Source: Rhodospirillaceae bacterium Spongia-Bin9 (lineage in GTDB: Bacteria > Pseudomonadota > Alphaproteobacteria > Bin65). From it: a DNA stretch of 62,592 bases. Positions 19,648 through 30,902 of this stretch are shown here, in pieces (position 1 is the stretch's first letter; each line of letters opens with the position of its first letter). The position numbers and the translations under genes were made by a program. The notes beneath the pieces are model-generated. The model made no database searches and was not told the origin of the DNA. It saw nothing but the letters and a program-made list of their open reading frames with translations. The stretch covers positions 1-62,592 of the forward strand of contig FZLR01000004.1 in the NCBI GenBank assembly GCA_900197615.1, written 5' to 3'.

Positions 19648-20820
19648 ATGGGCGACGCCGAGCTTCTTGCCGCCATCAACCCCCGCATCGCGGCGATTCC
19701 GGAAAGCGGCATCGTCGAGCTGGCCAATCACGGGCGGGAGATCGAAGGGCTGATCCCGCTCTGGATCGGCGAGGGCGACCTGCCGACGCCGGCCTTCATC
19801 GGCGAGGCCGCAATGGAGGCGTTGCGCGAGGGACAGACCTTCTACACATACCAACGCGGCATCCCGCCCCTGCGCCGGGCGCTCGGCTCCTATCTCAGCC
19901 GGATCTACGGCGTCGAGGTGTCGCCGGAGCGCACCATCGTCACCATCGGCGGCATGCAGGCGGTCATGCAGACGATGCAGATGCTGCTCGGCCCGGACGG
20001 CGAGGTCGTCGCGCCGGCACCGGTCTGGCCCAATATCGGCGCCGCGGTCGATATTGTCGGCGGCCGGGTCGTCGATGTGCCCCTGCGGCTCGGCAATGCC
20101 GGCTGGACGCTCGATCTCGACCGGCTGTTCGATGCGGTCGGCCCGCGGACCAAGGCGTTTTTCATCAATTCGCCGGGCAACCCGACCGGCTGGACCATGA
20201 GCCGCGAAGACCAGATCGCCGTGCGCGACTTCGCCCGGCAGCGCGGCCTGTGGATCGTCGCCGACGAGGTCTACGGCCGCCTGGTCTACGACATGCCGGT
20301 CGCGCCCTCCTTCCTGCAGGTCTGCGAGCCGGACGAGCGGCTGGTCGTCGTCAGCACCTTCTCGAAAAACTGGTCGATGACCGGCTGGCGCATCGGCTGG
20401 CTGGTCGGGCCGGAAGCGCTCGGCCAGGTGTTCGAGAACCTGGTCCAGTACAACACGTCCGGCGTGCCGACCTTCCTGCAACACGGCGCCGTGGCCGCAA
20501 TCGAACGCGGCGAGCCCTACCTGCGGGATATGATCGCACGGTGCCATACGGGGCGGGATATCGTCTGCGATGCGCTGGCGCCGCTGCCCAACGTCCGCTT
20601 TGCTAGGCCGGACGGCTCCTTTTACCTCTACCTGGCGGTCGACGGCGAGACCGACAGCCGCGCGCTCGCCTACCGCCTGGTCGACGACGCCCGCGTCGGC
20701 CTGGCGCCGGGCTCGGCCTTCGGGCCGGACAGCGAAGGCTTCATGCGGCTCTGTTTCGGCGTCTCCCACGACAAGCTGGAAACGGCGATGGCGCGGCTGG
20801 TCCCGGCGCTCGCGCGCTAA
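19648..20820 (+). CDS. Pyridoxal-phosphate aminotransferase, class I/II
   Basis: 390 residues, fold-type I. Seen: YQRGIPPLRRALGSYL near the N-terminus, SPGNPTGW, DEVYGRLVYD, the PLP-Lys segment STFSKNWSMTGWRIGW, and FARPDGSFYLYL with a C-terminal RLCFGVS Arg for the substrate carboxylate. Probably acts on aspartate, aromatic or similar amino acids; specificity is not visible. Followed by an exporter gene 17 bases on. Confidence 0.92.
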   Translation: MGDAELLAAINPRIAAIPESGIVELANHGREIEGLIPLWIGEGDLPTPAFIGEAAMEALREGQTFYTYQRGIPPLRRALGSYLSRIYGVEVSPERTIVTIGGMQAVMQTMQMLLGPDGEVVAPAPVWPNIGAAVDIVGGRVVDVPLRLGNAGWTLDLDRLFDAVGPRTKAFFINSPGNPTGWTMSREDQIAVRDFARQRGLWIVADEVYGRLVYDMPVAPSFLQVCEPDERLVVVSTFSKNWSMTGWRIGWLVGPEALGQVFENLVQYNTSGVPTFLQHGAVAAIERGEPYLRDMIARCHTGRDIVCDALAPLPNVRFARPDGSFYLYLAVDGETDSRALAYRLVDDARVGLAPGSAFGPDSEGFMRLCFGVSHDKLETAMARLVPALAR

Positions 20821-20837
20821 CGGCTGCGGCCGTTTCC

Positions 20838-22073
20838 TTGACCGAGAACCCGGCCCGGCGGCAGGCCCCACGGCAGGCGCGGCCCGGCGGGCTGCTGTTC
20901 GCCACGCTGGTGCTCGCCACCATGATGGGGCCGATGGCGCTCCAGATGTTCTTCCCGGCGGTGCCGGGCGTGAAGGCCGGACTCGGCGTTTCCGACGGCC
21001 TGGCCCAGTTGACTCTCAGCCTACCCCTGTTCGTCATGGCGTTCCTGACCCTGGCCTACGGCGCGCTGTCCGACCGGCTGGGCCGTCGGCCGGTCCTGAT
21101 CGCCGGCATCCTGCTGTTCGCCGCGGGCAGCGCGCTGGCGTCGGCCGCGGACACGATCTGGCTGCTGCTCGCCGGGCGCTGCGTTCAGGCGGCGGGCGGC
21201 GCCTGCGGCGTGGCGCTCGGCCGCGCCATCGTCCGGGATGTCTACGGCCCCGAGCGGCTGGTCAGGATGATCGCCTGGCTGACCATGGCCTTCGCCCTCG
21301 GCCCGATGCTCTCGGTGCCGCTTAGCGGCTGGCTGATCGCCGGCTACGGCTGGCGCAGCGTGCTGGTCTTCGCCGCGCTCGCCGGCCTCGTCATCGCGTT
21401 CTGCGTATTTCTGGTCGTCGCCGAATCCCATCCGCCCGCGGCGCGCACGACGGGCGGCGTCCGCCGCCTGATCCGGGACTATGCCGCCCTGTTCGGCAAC
21501 CTCCGCCTGCAGGCCTTCGTCTGGCATTCGGGCGCGACCTCGGCCGCCTTCTTCGTCGCCGCGCCGGGCTCAGCCATCGTGATGATCGACTATCTGGGCT
21601 ACTCGCCTGAGGCTTACGGCACCTGGTTCCCGCTGTTCCCGACCGGCTTCCTGCTCGGCAATTTCGTCGCCGGGCGGCTGAGCGGCCGCTTCGCCGACGA
21701 GACGATGGTTCTGGCGAGCAGCCTGCTTCAGGCGCTGGCGGTGGTTGCGCTCGCCCTGTTCGCGACATCGGGCGCGCTCGCGCCCTGGATGATTTTCGTC
21801 CCCGGCGGCTTTATCACCTTCGCCAACGGGATCGGCCTGTCCTACGCCCAGGCCGGCGCGATCCGGCTGGCCGGCCGCCTTGCCGGGACGGCCGCCGGCA
21901 TCGGCTCTTTCATGCAGCTGTTCTGCGGCGCTCTGTTCGTCCAGCTCTTCGGCCTGCTCGCCGACGGCACGTCCGGGCCTTACGTGCTCGTGCTCTCGCT
22001 GACGACCGCGCTGGCGCTGATCGCCGGCGGCGCTGTCTTCGCCCAGCGCGCCCGTCCCTCTATACGGCGCTGA
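20838..22073 (+). CDS. MFS exporter, Bcr/CflA type
   Basis: 411 residues from TTG 20838 with 12 hydrophobic segments. Seen: the motif-A loop YGALSDRLGRRPVLIAG after segment 2 and a proline-rich segment 5 region as in the drug:H+ antiporter-1 group. It starts 17 bases after the aminotransferase, so the two are probably cotranscribed. Likely exports a small drug-like or amino-acid-derived compound. Confidence 0.88.
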   Translation: MTENPARRQAPRQARPGGLLFATLVLATMMGPMALQMFFPAVPGVKAGLGVSDGLAQLTLSLPLFVMAFLTLAYGALSDRLGRRPVLIAGILLFAAGSALASAADTIWLLLAGRCVQAAGGACGVALGRAIVRDVYGPERLVRMIAWLTMAFALGPMLSVPLSGWLIAGYGWRSVLVFAALAGLVIAFCVFLVVAESHPPAARTTGGVRRLIRDYAALFGNLRLQAFVWHSGATSAAFFVAAPGSAIVMIDYLGYSPEAYGTWFPLFPTGFLLGNFVAGRLSGRFADETMVLASSLLQALAVVALALFATSGALAPWMIFVPGGFITFANGIGLSYAQAGAIRLAGRLAGTAAGIGSFMQLFCGALFVQLFGLLADGTSGPYVLVLSLTTALALIAGGAVFAQRARPSIRR

Positions 22074-22127
22074 CGCGCCTGCTTGGGATGAGGGATCTTG
22101 GGAATATTCCTGAGCGTCAACAACACT

Positions 22128-22172
22128 CGCCCTCACCCTGAGTAGCCGCCGAAGGCGGCGTATCGAAGGGTC
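22128..22172. repeat. REP-like element
   Basis: CTCACCCTGAGTAGCC, a GCCGCC-GAA-GGCGGC hairpin, then GGCGTATCGAAGGG. The same unit recurs at 29884 and, inverted, at 29809. Confidence 0.6.
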
Positions 22173-22197
22173 GTCCGGCCAGTCGCAGGTTTCGGGG

Positions 22198-23040
22198 TCA
22201 ACGAAAGTGCGCTTCGTAACTAGTAGCAAAGAGTGACACGTGCGCTTCGAGGGGCGGATACAGTTCGAATGCCTTCGGTTCCCGAGCAAAATTCCACAGC
22301 CTTAACAAACACCATTCGCTGGCTTGCGCTTCGGAAACGGCACGTTCGTTGCGCGTGATGTGAAAGGGCGTGCGCTCCCATCCGTTCGTGGTCTTTACTT
22401 CGATCAGCCGGGGGCGACCGTCGTGCCAAAAGCTCGCGATGTCGTATCCCGCGCCGTCTCTCTCGTCACGGGATACCCATTTCACCCGCTCCGCCAGATC
22501 GGGACGATGCTCTGACCATAGTGTCTGTCGTTCATAGTCGAATACCAGCGCCTCTCCAGCTTGACCGAGCGCCCGGTTGCGCTGGTCCCGGCCCGCTACA
22601 TCGAATCTTCGCGCGACGCCGAGCATTCTCTCGAGATCGGCTGGCGGAAGCGCGTTACTGTGAGTGGGCGGCGGCGAAACATAGAGCAAGCCCGGATCCG
22701 CATTGCCGGTCGCAGTACGCGCGACCCGATCAAGCGCAAACTGGTTCGGATGGCGCTCCAGCCAGCGCCATACCGCATCGATCAGCGAATCTTGGAAATT
22801 GTAGGCCGGTCTGTAGCCATCAAGCCAAGTCTGAGCGAATGCCTTTAGCACCGCGCTGATATTCCGGTGCTTAAACTCGATAGAGCCCCGGCTACGATCG
22901 ATTCGCATCTGGAGTTGCCGGTTGTGCTCGGCCTTGTTGGGTCGATGACCTGAGAGATCGTCTGCAAGCATCGCAAAGTAGTCGGCGACGATTGCGTCGT
23001 TCTCCTCGTCGGTCCAGGGAGTGCCCGCCCCGCCGGCCAT
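22198..23040 (-). CDS. DUF3883 (NO VEIN C-terminal-like) protein
   Basis: 280 residues, orphan. The N-terminal ~100 residues are helical with several Trp. The C-terminal half is a DUF3883 domain: GQAGEALVFDYERQTL, VKWVSRDERDGAGYDIASF and RLIEVKTTNGW, i.e. the E, D and ExK pattern of restriction-endonuclease-like folds. DUF3883 domains occur beside helicases and nucleases of defence systems, but no such gene is adjacent. Its lone position between an exporter and acs gives no further clue. Confidence 0.75.
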   Translation of the reverse strand: MAGGAGTPWTDEENDAIVADYFAMLADDLSGHRPNKAEHNRQLQMRIDRSRGSIEFKHRNISAVLKAFAQTWLDGYRPAYNFQDSLIDAVWRWLERHPNQFALDRVARTATGNADPGLLYVSPPPTHSNALPPADLERMLGVARRFDVAGRDQRNRALGQAGEALVFDYERQTLWSEHRPDLAERVKWVSRDERDGAGYDIASFWHDGRPRLIEVKTTNGWERTPFHITRNERAVSEAQASEWCLLRLWNFAREPKAFELYPPLEAHVSLFATSYEAHFR

Positions 23041-23063
23041 AGTTTGGACCGCTCAGCGCGCGC

Positions 23064-25007
<1,944 letters not shown>

Positions 25008-25249
25008 TGTCCTGCCCCAAATTGCCGGCCGGGACCGCCAACGCGCCGCCGCCGGGTCCGGCCTGGTATCCCTCTGCCGCCGTTTTATCGCGCCGGGGCG
25101 CTTTTGCACAGGGGGGCACAATAAGTTCGACCGCTCGCCAATGCATCGACCGATGTGCGTCCCGGCAATACCGCCCTGCCGCTAAGAAATGGCCCTTCCG
25201 GCTGAGCCATGTTATGATCTGACTAGAATCATAACCATATGGAATTTAG

Positions 25250-25980
<731 letters not shown>

Positions 25981-26081
25981 CCGGGCGGTTGCAGCACAGG
26001 AACCTCCGACTCTCACCGGAAACCGGCTTGCGGGAGCGGCGCGCAGACGCGGACATTGCTGGTCAATACGGGAGTATGACC

Positions 26082-26432
26082 ATGAAACGATCGGGAACGG
26101 TTCTCGCGGCGGCGGTTCTCGCCGTGTCGGTCCTTGCGGCGGCGGCCGGCCCGGCGCAGGGCGAGCGTCGAATCCGGATTGCCGACGATCTCATCGGCAT
26201 CCCGATCCGGACACTGCACGCCTACGTTGACGGCGTCCTGGCGGGGCACCGGGCCTCGGCCGGACTGTACGGCCGTCTACCGATCGTCTGCCCGCGGCCG
26301 GGGGCCAGCATAGCGGAACTCTCCATCGCCGTGCTGCTGCATCTGCGCAGCGCCCCTGGAGATCGCATGCGGCCGGCCGGTCGCATCGTCCTCCGGGCGC
26401 TCGGCAAGACCCATCGTTGCCGGCGCGTTTGA
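26082..26432 (+). CDS. Small secreted protein, Rap1a/Tai-like
   Basis: 116 residues from ATG 26082 (ATG 26076 is two codons earlier; GGGAG precedes both). A clear signal peptide of about 25 residues ends near GPAQG. The mature part has YVDGVLAGH and a lone Cys in IVCPRPGASIAEL, then a helical end with a second Cys. The layout (YVxGVxxG, IC/VC-P-x-G, VxxYL) resembles Rap1a/Tai periplasmic immunity proteins, but the match is by eye. It sits between two TA modules. Confidence 0.55.
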   Translation: MKRSGTVLAAAVLAVSVLAAAAGPAQGERRIRIADDLIGIPIRTLHAYVDGVLAGHRASAGLYGRLPIVCPRPGASIAELSIAVLLHLRSAPGDRMRPAGRIVLRALGKTHRCRRV

Positions 26433-26544
26433 GATTTGCCCGCGGCGGTACCTTCCCGATGCGAATGCAGGCCTGCAAATTTCTTAAAACTGTATATCTA
26501 AGAGAATAGTATATCCAAAATCCGATAATATCCGGATACGGACC

Positions 26545-26775
26545 ATGCAGGTTTCGAAATGGGGTAACAGCCTAGCCGTCCGGCTGCCCAGGGCGGTCTT
26601 CGATACCCTGGGCCTGACGGTCGGCGACCGGCTGGAGATCGTGTCCGCCACGCCCGAGCGGATCGTGCTGGCGAAGGACGAGCGCCGGGTGCGGGCAATC
26701 GAGCGGATGCGCGCACGCGGCTGGTCCCTGCCGGAGGGCTATACCTTCGACCGCGACGACGCCAACGTCCGGTGA
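26545..26775 (+). CDS. AbrB/MazE-type antitoxin
   Basis: 76 residues. Swapped-hairpin AbrB fold: VSKWGNSLAVRLPRAVFDTLGL followed by VGDRLEIVSATPERIVL, then a short toxin-binding tail. It overlaps the following PIN toxin by four bases. An unusually AT-rich stretch (about 26473-26540) with several TATA-like boxes lies just upstream and likely holds its promoter. Confidence 0.9.
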   Translation: MQVSKWGNSLAVRLPRAVFDTLGLTVGDRLEIVSATPERIVLAKDERRVRAIERMRARGWSLPEGYTFDRDDANVR

Positions 26776-27167
26776 CCGCCTTCCTCGACACGAACCTGCT
26801 GATCTACGCCCAGTCCGCCGACCCGAAGGGCGAGGTCGCGCGGCAGGCAATTCTGGACGGCGGTGTGATCAGCGTCCTGGTCGTCAACGAGTTTAGCTCG
26901 GTCCTCCGCCGGAAGTTCCGGCTCGACTGCCACGCGGTTGCCGGGGCGGTGGCGGACTTACGGACGGCGCTCGATCCGGTCCGCCCGGTCGGAATCGACA
27001 CCTGGACCGCGGCCATCGACCTCGCCCGGCAACACCGGTTCAGCTTTTACGATTCGCTGATCCTCGCCTCGGCGCTCGAAGCCGGCTGCAATACCCTGCT
27101 GACCGAAGACCTCCAGGCCGGCCGCCGCATCGACGGCCTCACCATCGTCAACCCGTTCGATCGATAA
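26772..27167 (+). CDS. vapC: PIN-domain toxin (VapC type)
   Basis: 131 residues from GTG 26772. Seen: FLDTNLLIYAQS (Asp), VVNEFSSVLRR (Glu), FYDSLILASAL (Asp) and LLTEDLQAGRRI, the acidic quartet of VapC RNases. The last 20 bases overlap the end of the convergent PIN gene on the other strand. Confidence 0.9.
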   Translation: MTAFLDTNLLIYAQSADPKGEVARQAILDGGVISVLVVNEFSSVLRRKFRLDCHAVAGAVADLRTALDPVRPVGIDTWTAAIDLARQHRFSFYDSLILASALEAGCNTLLTEDLQAGRRIDGLTIVNPFDR

Positions 27168-27540
27168 AGGCACGCGGTGAAAGAACCTCGACCGGTCCGT
27201 ATTGCGGTTCTGTGAAATCGCGGCGATTGCCCGTGATCAGGTTCGCGCCGCCGGCTATCGCAGTCGCCAGATAAGCTTCGTCGTCAGCGTCGCGAAGACC
27301 GAATGTGACGTCTGCCGGTTCTACGAAGACGGCGACCTGTTCGAAGTCAGCGATGATGGCCAGGATGCCGTCACGATAGCCGGCGTGTGCCGACCGTTCG
27401 GCGACTTCCTCATACTCTTCGACAATGGGGCGGGACAGCACCACCTCGCAATAGCGTATCGCCTCGACGATAACCCTGGCGCAGACTCCGCCGGACCGAG
27501 CAGCCGAAACAACGACGTTACAGTCGATGACGACCCTCAT
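27148..27540 (-). CDS. PIN-domain toxin, COG1569-like
   Basis: 130 residues. VIDCNVVVSAA at the start, IVEEYEEVAER (Glu), DADDEAYLATAIAGGA (Asp cluster) and LITGNRRDF, the arrangement of the COG1569 PIN subgroup rather than classic VapC. It overlaps its antitoxin by four bases and is tail-to-tail with the module on the plus strand. Confidence 0.88.
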   Translation of the reverse strand: MRVVIDCNVVVSAARSGGVCARVIVEAIRYCEVVLSRPIVEEYEEVAERSAHAGYRDGILAIIADFEQVAVFVEPADVTFGLRDADDEAYLATAIAGGANLITGNRRDFTEPQYGPVEVLSPRAFIDRTG

Positions 27541-27830
27541 ACTTTACGAGAATGGCGTTCCTTGCGGGCGGCAGCGATATCGGCGAGGACATCTTCCATA
27601 ATCTCGTCTTCGGAGCGGCCGATATCCTCGGGTGCCGGTTCGATCTGCGCTAAGACGGCGGCAACACGGTCGGCTACCACGTTACGATCGACCACCTGCT
27701 TGGGGCGAAAGAGAATTCCGTCGCCGACGACGGTGGCTTCTAAAAGGTCGCCTTCATGCAGGTCGAGCCCGCGGCGCAGCTTCGCGGGGATGGTGACCTG
27801 GAACTTCGGTTTTACCGTGACCAGCGACAT
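27537..27830 (-). CDS. AbrB/MazE-type antitoxin
   Basis: 97 residues. AbrB swapped hairpin: VTVKPKFQVTIPAKLRRGLDLHEGDLLEA, then GILFRPKQVV, then an acidic helical tail expected to bind the PIN toxin. AT-rich sequence with inverted AATTTCCAA-type elements (27850-27880) upstream may be its operator. Confidence 0.88.
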   Translation of the reverse strand: MSLVTVKPKFQVTIPAKLRRGLDLHEGDLLEATVVGDGILFRPKQVVDRNVVADRVAAVLAQIEPAPEDIGRSEDEIMEDVLADIAAARKERHSRKV

Positions 27831-27935
27831 GGCAGACTCTGCGGATCAATTGTTGGAAATTTGGAAATTCCTACAATCTTGAACCGATTTGGTCAAGTAT
27901 CCGGGACCAACGGTTTTGCCGCGATCCTTCCCCCG

Positions 27936-28349
27936 TCACGCCTCCGTTTCTGCCATCCGGCACAGCAGCCGCCAGTGTTCGTCGCTCACCGGCATCACAG
28001 AAAGGCGGGAGTTGCGCACCAGGGCGAAATCGGCGAAGGCCGGGTCGGCCTTGATCTCGGCGAGGGTCACCGGGCGCTTGACCGGGAACAGCGCCTTGAA
28101 GTCCACCATGTCGAAGCGGCCGGACGGGTCGGTGTGGTCGGGATAGAATTCCCGCGCCACCTCGAGTACGCCGACGATCCGCTTCTCGTTGACCGAATGG
28201 TAGAAGAAGGCGCGGTCGCCGAGCTTCATGGCGCGCATGTTGTTCGACGCCTGGTGGTTGCGCACGCCGTCCCACTCGGCGACGCCGTCGCGCACATGAT
28301 CGTCCCACGACCATTCTCCGGGTTCGGATTTCACCAGCCAGTAGGCCAT
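27936..28349 (-). CDS. EVE domain protein
   Basis: 137 residues from ATG 28349 (open frame continues to 28595 but inside the next gene). EVE/PUA-like fold: MAYWLVKSEPGEWSWDD, WDGVRNHQASNNMRAM, KLGDRAFFYHS and GVLEVAREFYPDHTD are the hallmark segments. EVE domains bind modified bases in DNA or RNA. Length fits single-domain EVE proteins. It follows the MFS gene by 23 bases on the same strand. Confidence 0.93.
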   Translation of the reverse strand: MAYWLVKSEPGEWSWDDHVRDGVAEWDGVRNHQASNNMRAMKLGDRAFFYHSVNEKRIVGVLEVAREFYPDHTDPSGRFDMVDFKALFPVKRPVTLAEIKADPAFADFALVRNSRLSVMPVSDEHWRLLCRMAETEA

Positions 28350-28372
28350 CGGCCCGCCTCCTTGAGCTTCTG

Positions 28373-29746
28373 TCAGTCGGTGTGCCGCTCCGTTTGGCGC
28401 GCTTCGGCCCCCGGCGCAACCCCCGGCGCAACCCCCGGCGCCGCTCTCCGCGCGATCCAGCGCCGCCAGCCTTCGGCGATCTGCCGGCGCAGCACCAGGG
28501 TGAAGACCGCCGCCGCAATCAGCAGCACGGCGCCGATGCCGGCGAACACGACGCGGTAGGCCTCGGCCGGCGGATGGCCGTCGACCGGCAGCCACAGCCC
28601 GAGCGCGATGCCGGGGACGACCTGCATCAGCCCGGCGCCCATGAAGGAGGTGAAGTTGACCGAGGTGATCGCCCGGCCGGTCAGCCGGTCCGGGAACATG
28701 TCGCGGGCGATCGCCAGCAGCAGGATCGAGCCGAAGTTGAACGCGCCGATCAGGACGAAGACCAGCGCCGCCTGGACCGACGAGGAGAGCGGCGCCAGCG
28801 CCAGGATCCAGAAGCCGAGGCTGCTCGTGCCGGCCGCCAGATAGATGAAGGGCATGCGCAGCGTCGTGCGCCGCTCGAACAGGGCGTAGAGCCCCGCGCC
28901 CACCATCGTGGCGACGCTCATGACCAGCAGGATGTCGCCGCGCTCGATGGTATCGGCGCCGTGCACGTCTGCCAGATAGGGCCCGCCCCAGAAGCCGCGC
29001 AGGGCGATGATCGACGGATAGGCCACCATGGCGAGCGCGATCACGCCCCAGACCGGCGCGTGGCGGAAGATGCGGCTTAGGTCGAGCACCGAGCGGAGGA
29101 AAGATTCGGCCGGCTGCTCGGGCAGGCGCTCGCCGCGCCGAGGCACCGCCCGGAAGATGACCAGCGCGAGTACCAGCGAAACCGCCGCGGCAATCAGGAA
29201 TCCGGTGCGCCAGCCGACGGCTTCGGTGAGCGCGGCGAAGGGCGTGCCCGAAAGGATCATGCCGATGCCGCTCACCGAGGTCAGCAGAGCGGCGAGGCCG
29301 CCGAAACGCGCCGGCGGGAAGCGCTGGGAAACGACGACCAGGCCGCCGACGAACATGGCCGAACAGCCGGCGCCGATCAGCAGTTGCGCGGCGACCAGCC
29401 CGGCCGCACCGCCGGCCTGGGAGAACAGGGCGGCGCCGGCGCCGGCAATCGTCAGCATCGCGGCCATGACGCGGCGCGGGCCGTAGCGGTCGAGCAGGAC
29501 GCCGATCGGCACATGCATCAGCGAGAAGGCGATGAAGAAGGCGCCGGCGGCGAGGCCGAGCTCGGCCGGGCTGAGCGCGAGGCCGCTGCGCAGCTCCGGC
29601 CCGATCACCGCCGGGGCGGTGCGGTAAAACTGGCTGACGGTGAAGGCGGCGGCAAGCACGGCCAGCAGCCCGACGGTTCCCGTGCGGGCTTCGGTGCGGG
29701 CGGCAGGCGGGGGCACCGACGGTTCGGGCGGGTTCGGGTCGGTCAC
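28373..29746 (-). CDS. MFS transporter
   Basis: 457 residues with 12 hydrophobic segments; motif-A LDRYGPRRVMAA follows the second. Nearest by look to the nitrate/sugar-phosphate-like general MFS group with an N-terminal proline-rich cytoplasmic stretch. The C-terminus carries a near-perfect triplicate of Ala-Pro-Gly-Val encoded by tandem CCCGGCGCAAC-type repeats (28408-28440). Substrate unknown. Confidence 0.88.
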   Translation of the reverse strand: MTDPNPPEPSVPPPAARTEARTGTVGLLAVLAAAFTVSQFYRTAPAVIGPELRSGLALSPAELGLAAGAFFIAFSLMHVPIGVLLDRYGPRRVMAAMLTIAGAGAALFSQAGGAAGLVAAQLLIGAGCSAMFVGGLVVVSQRFPPARFGGLAALLTSVSGIGMILSGTPFAALTEAVGWRTGFLIAAAVSLVLALVIFRAVPRRGERLPEQPAESFLRSVLDLSRIFRHAPVWGVIALAMVAYPSIIALRGFWGGPYLADVHGADTIERGDILLVMSVATMVGAGLYALFERRTTLRMPFIYLAAGTSSLGFWILALAPLSSSVQAALVFVLIGAFNFGSILLLAIARDMFPDRLTGRAITSVNFTSFMGAGLMQVVPGIALGLWLPVDGHPPAEAYRVVFAGIGAVLLIAAAVFTLVLRRQIAEGWRRWIARRAAPGVAPGVAPGAEARQTERHTD

Positions 29747-29808
29747 CGGCGCGTTACCGTCCTTATTGCGTTTGTTGCGGCCAAGTCGGTCTTATCCCTG
29801 GCGCGTCC

Positions 29809-29925
29809 CTCGATACGCCCCGGATCGAATCCGGGGCTACTCGGGATGAGGGAGGAGGGAAATCGGTTGCCGTCCTTACACTACTCACCCTCACCCTGAG
29901 TAGCCGCGAAGCGGCGTATCGAAGC
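29809..29925. repeat. Inverted pair of REP-like elements
   Basis: A unit reading TCGATACGCC...GGCTACTCGGGATGAG (29809-29850) faces a unit CTCACCCTGAGTAGCC...GGCGTATCGA (29886-29923), the same element as at 22128. This head-to-head pair fills the gap between the CobW and MFS genes. Confidence 0.6.
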
Positions 29926-29957
29926 GCGCGCGTGCTCCAGTGAGGATGTCGAGCGCC

Positions 29958-30902
29958 TTACACGGCAGTTCCCGGCACGGAAAGGCCCGCTTGCACACAG
30001 GCGTCCAGCACTCGGAGCAGGGCTTGCCCGGCCACCGCGTCGAACGGGCCGATCAGGACGACGCGCGCGGGACCGCGCGGCGCTGCGGACAGGCCGAGCC
30101 GCCCGCCGCTCCAGTCGATCCGTTGCAGGCCCGCACCGGTGGCGACAACGCCCTTGGCGCGGTGGATCTCGGGCCGGTCGGCAAGTAGACGTCGGAAGGC
30201 GGCGGGATCGACCGGGCGGGTCGGCCGCCAAACCACCGACGACAGGCCGTGTCCGGGGTCTTCCTTCTGTTCGGCTTTGCCGGGCGGCGCTATCGGTTCT
30301 GCGCCGCCGGCGCCGAGCAGCCTAGCCGGATCGACGCGCGCGAACCGGGTCTCGACGACCTCCGCCGGCCCGGCCTGCGCTTGCACCCAGTCCCGGAGCT
30401 CGGCGGGTTCCTCCGCCGCCAGCAGGTCGAGCTTGTTGAGCACCAGCAGGTCCGCCGCCTGCATCTGCTGCACGACCAGCCGGCCGACGAACTTGTCCGC
30501 CGCCCGCGCCCGGACCGTCGCGGCATCGGCCAGCACTGCGGTTCCGCCCGGCCGGCAGCCCGGCCAGTTGCCGGCAAGCCGCATGACCCGCGCCGGGTCG
30601 GCAACGCCGCTCGCTTCGACGACGATGCGATCCGGCGGCCGCCCGCGCCCAACCTGGGCCTGGAGCGCCGTGCCCAGATCGTCGGCAATCGCGCAGCAGA
30701 CGCAGCCGTTGGTCAGCGCGATCGTGTCGCCGCCATGGTCCGCTATCAGCCCGGCGTCGATATTGACCGCGCCGAAATCGTTGACCAGCACGGCCAAGCG
30801 CAGCCCGTGCTCCGCCGCCAGCAGGGCGTTCAGGCAGGTCGTCTTGCCGGCCCCGAGATAGCCGCCGATCACGGTGACCGGGATGACAGGAGGGGCGGTC
30901 AC
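29958..30902 (-). CDS. CobW/G3E-family GTPase metallochaperone
   Basis: 314 residues. P-loop GGYLGAGKTTCLN near residue 13, VNDFGAVNIDAG, the metal-site CVCC motif (NGCVCCA) and the NKLDL base-specificity motif, followed by a CobW C-terminal domain. Such proteins move Zn, Co or other metals to client enzymes. It overlaps the following dehydrogenase start by four bases and may be cotranscribed with it. Confidence 0.92.
   Translation of the reverse strand: MTAPPVIPVTVIGGYLGAGKTTCLNALLAAEHGLRLAVLVNDFGAVNIDAGLIADHGGDTIALTNGCVCCAIADDLGTALQAQVGRGRPPDRIVVEASGVADPARVMRLAGNWPGCRPGGTAVLADAATVRARAADKFVGRLVVQQMQAADLLVLNKLDLLAAEEPAELRDWVQAQAGPAEVVETRFARVDPARLLGAGGAEPIAPPGKAEQKEDPGHGLSSVVWRPTRPVDPAAFRRLLADRPEIHRAKGVVATGAGLQRIDWSGGRLGLSAAPRGPARVVLIGPFDAVAGQALLRVLDACVQAGLSVPGTAV

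Noticed and set aside
18757..20871. Minus-strand frame of 704 codons
   Set aside because: Antisense to higBA and the aminotransferase; no recognisable domain.
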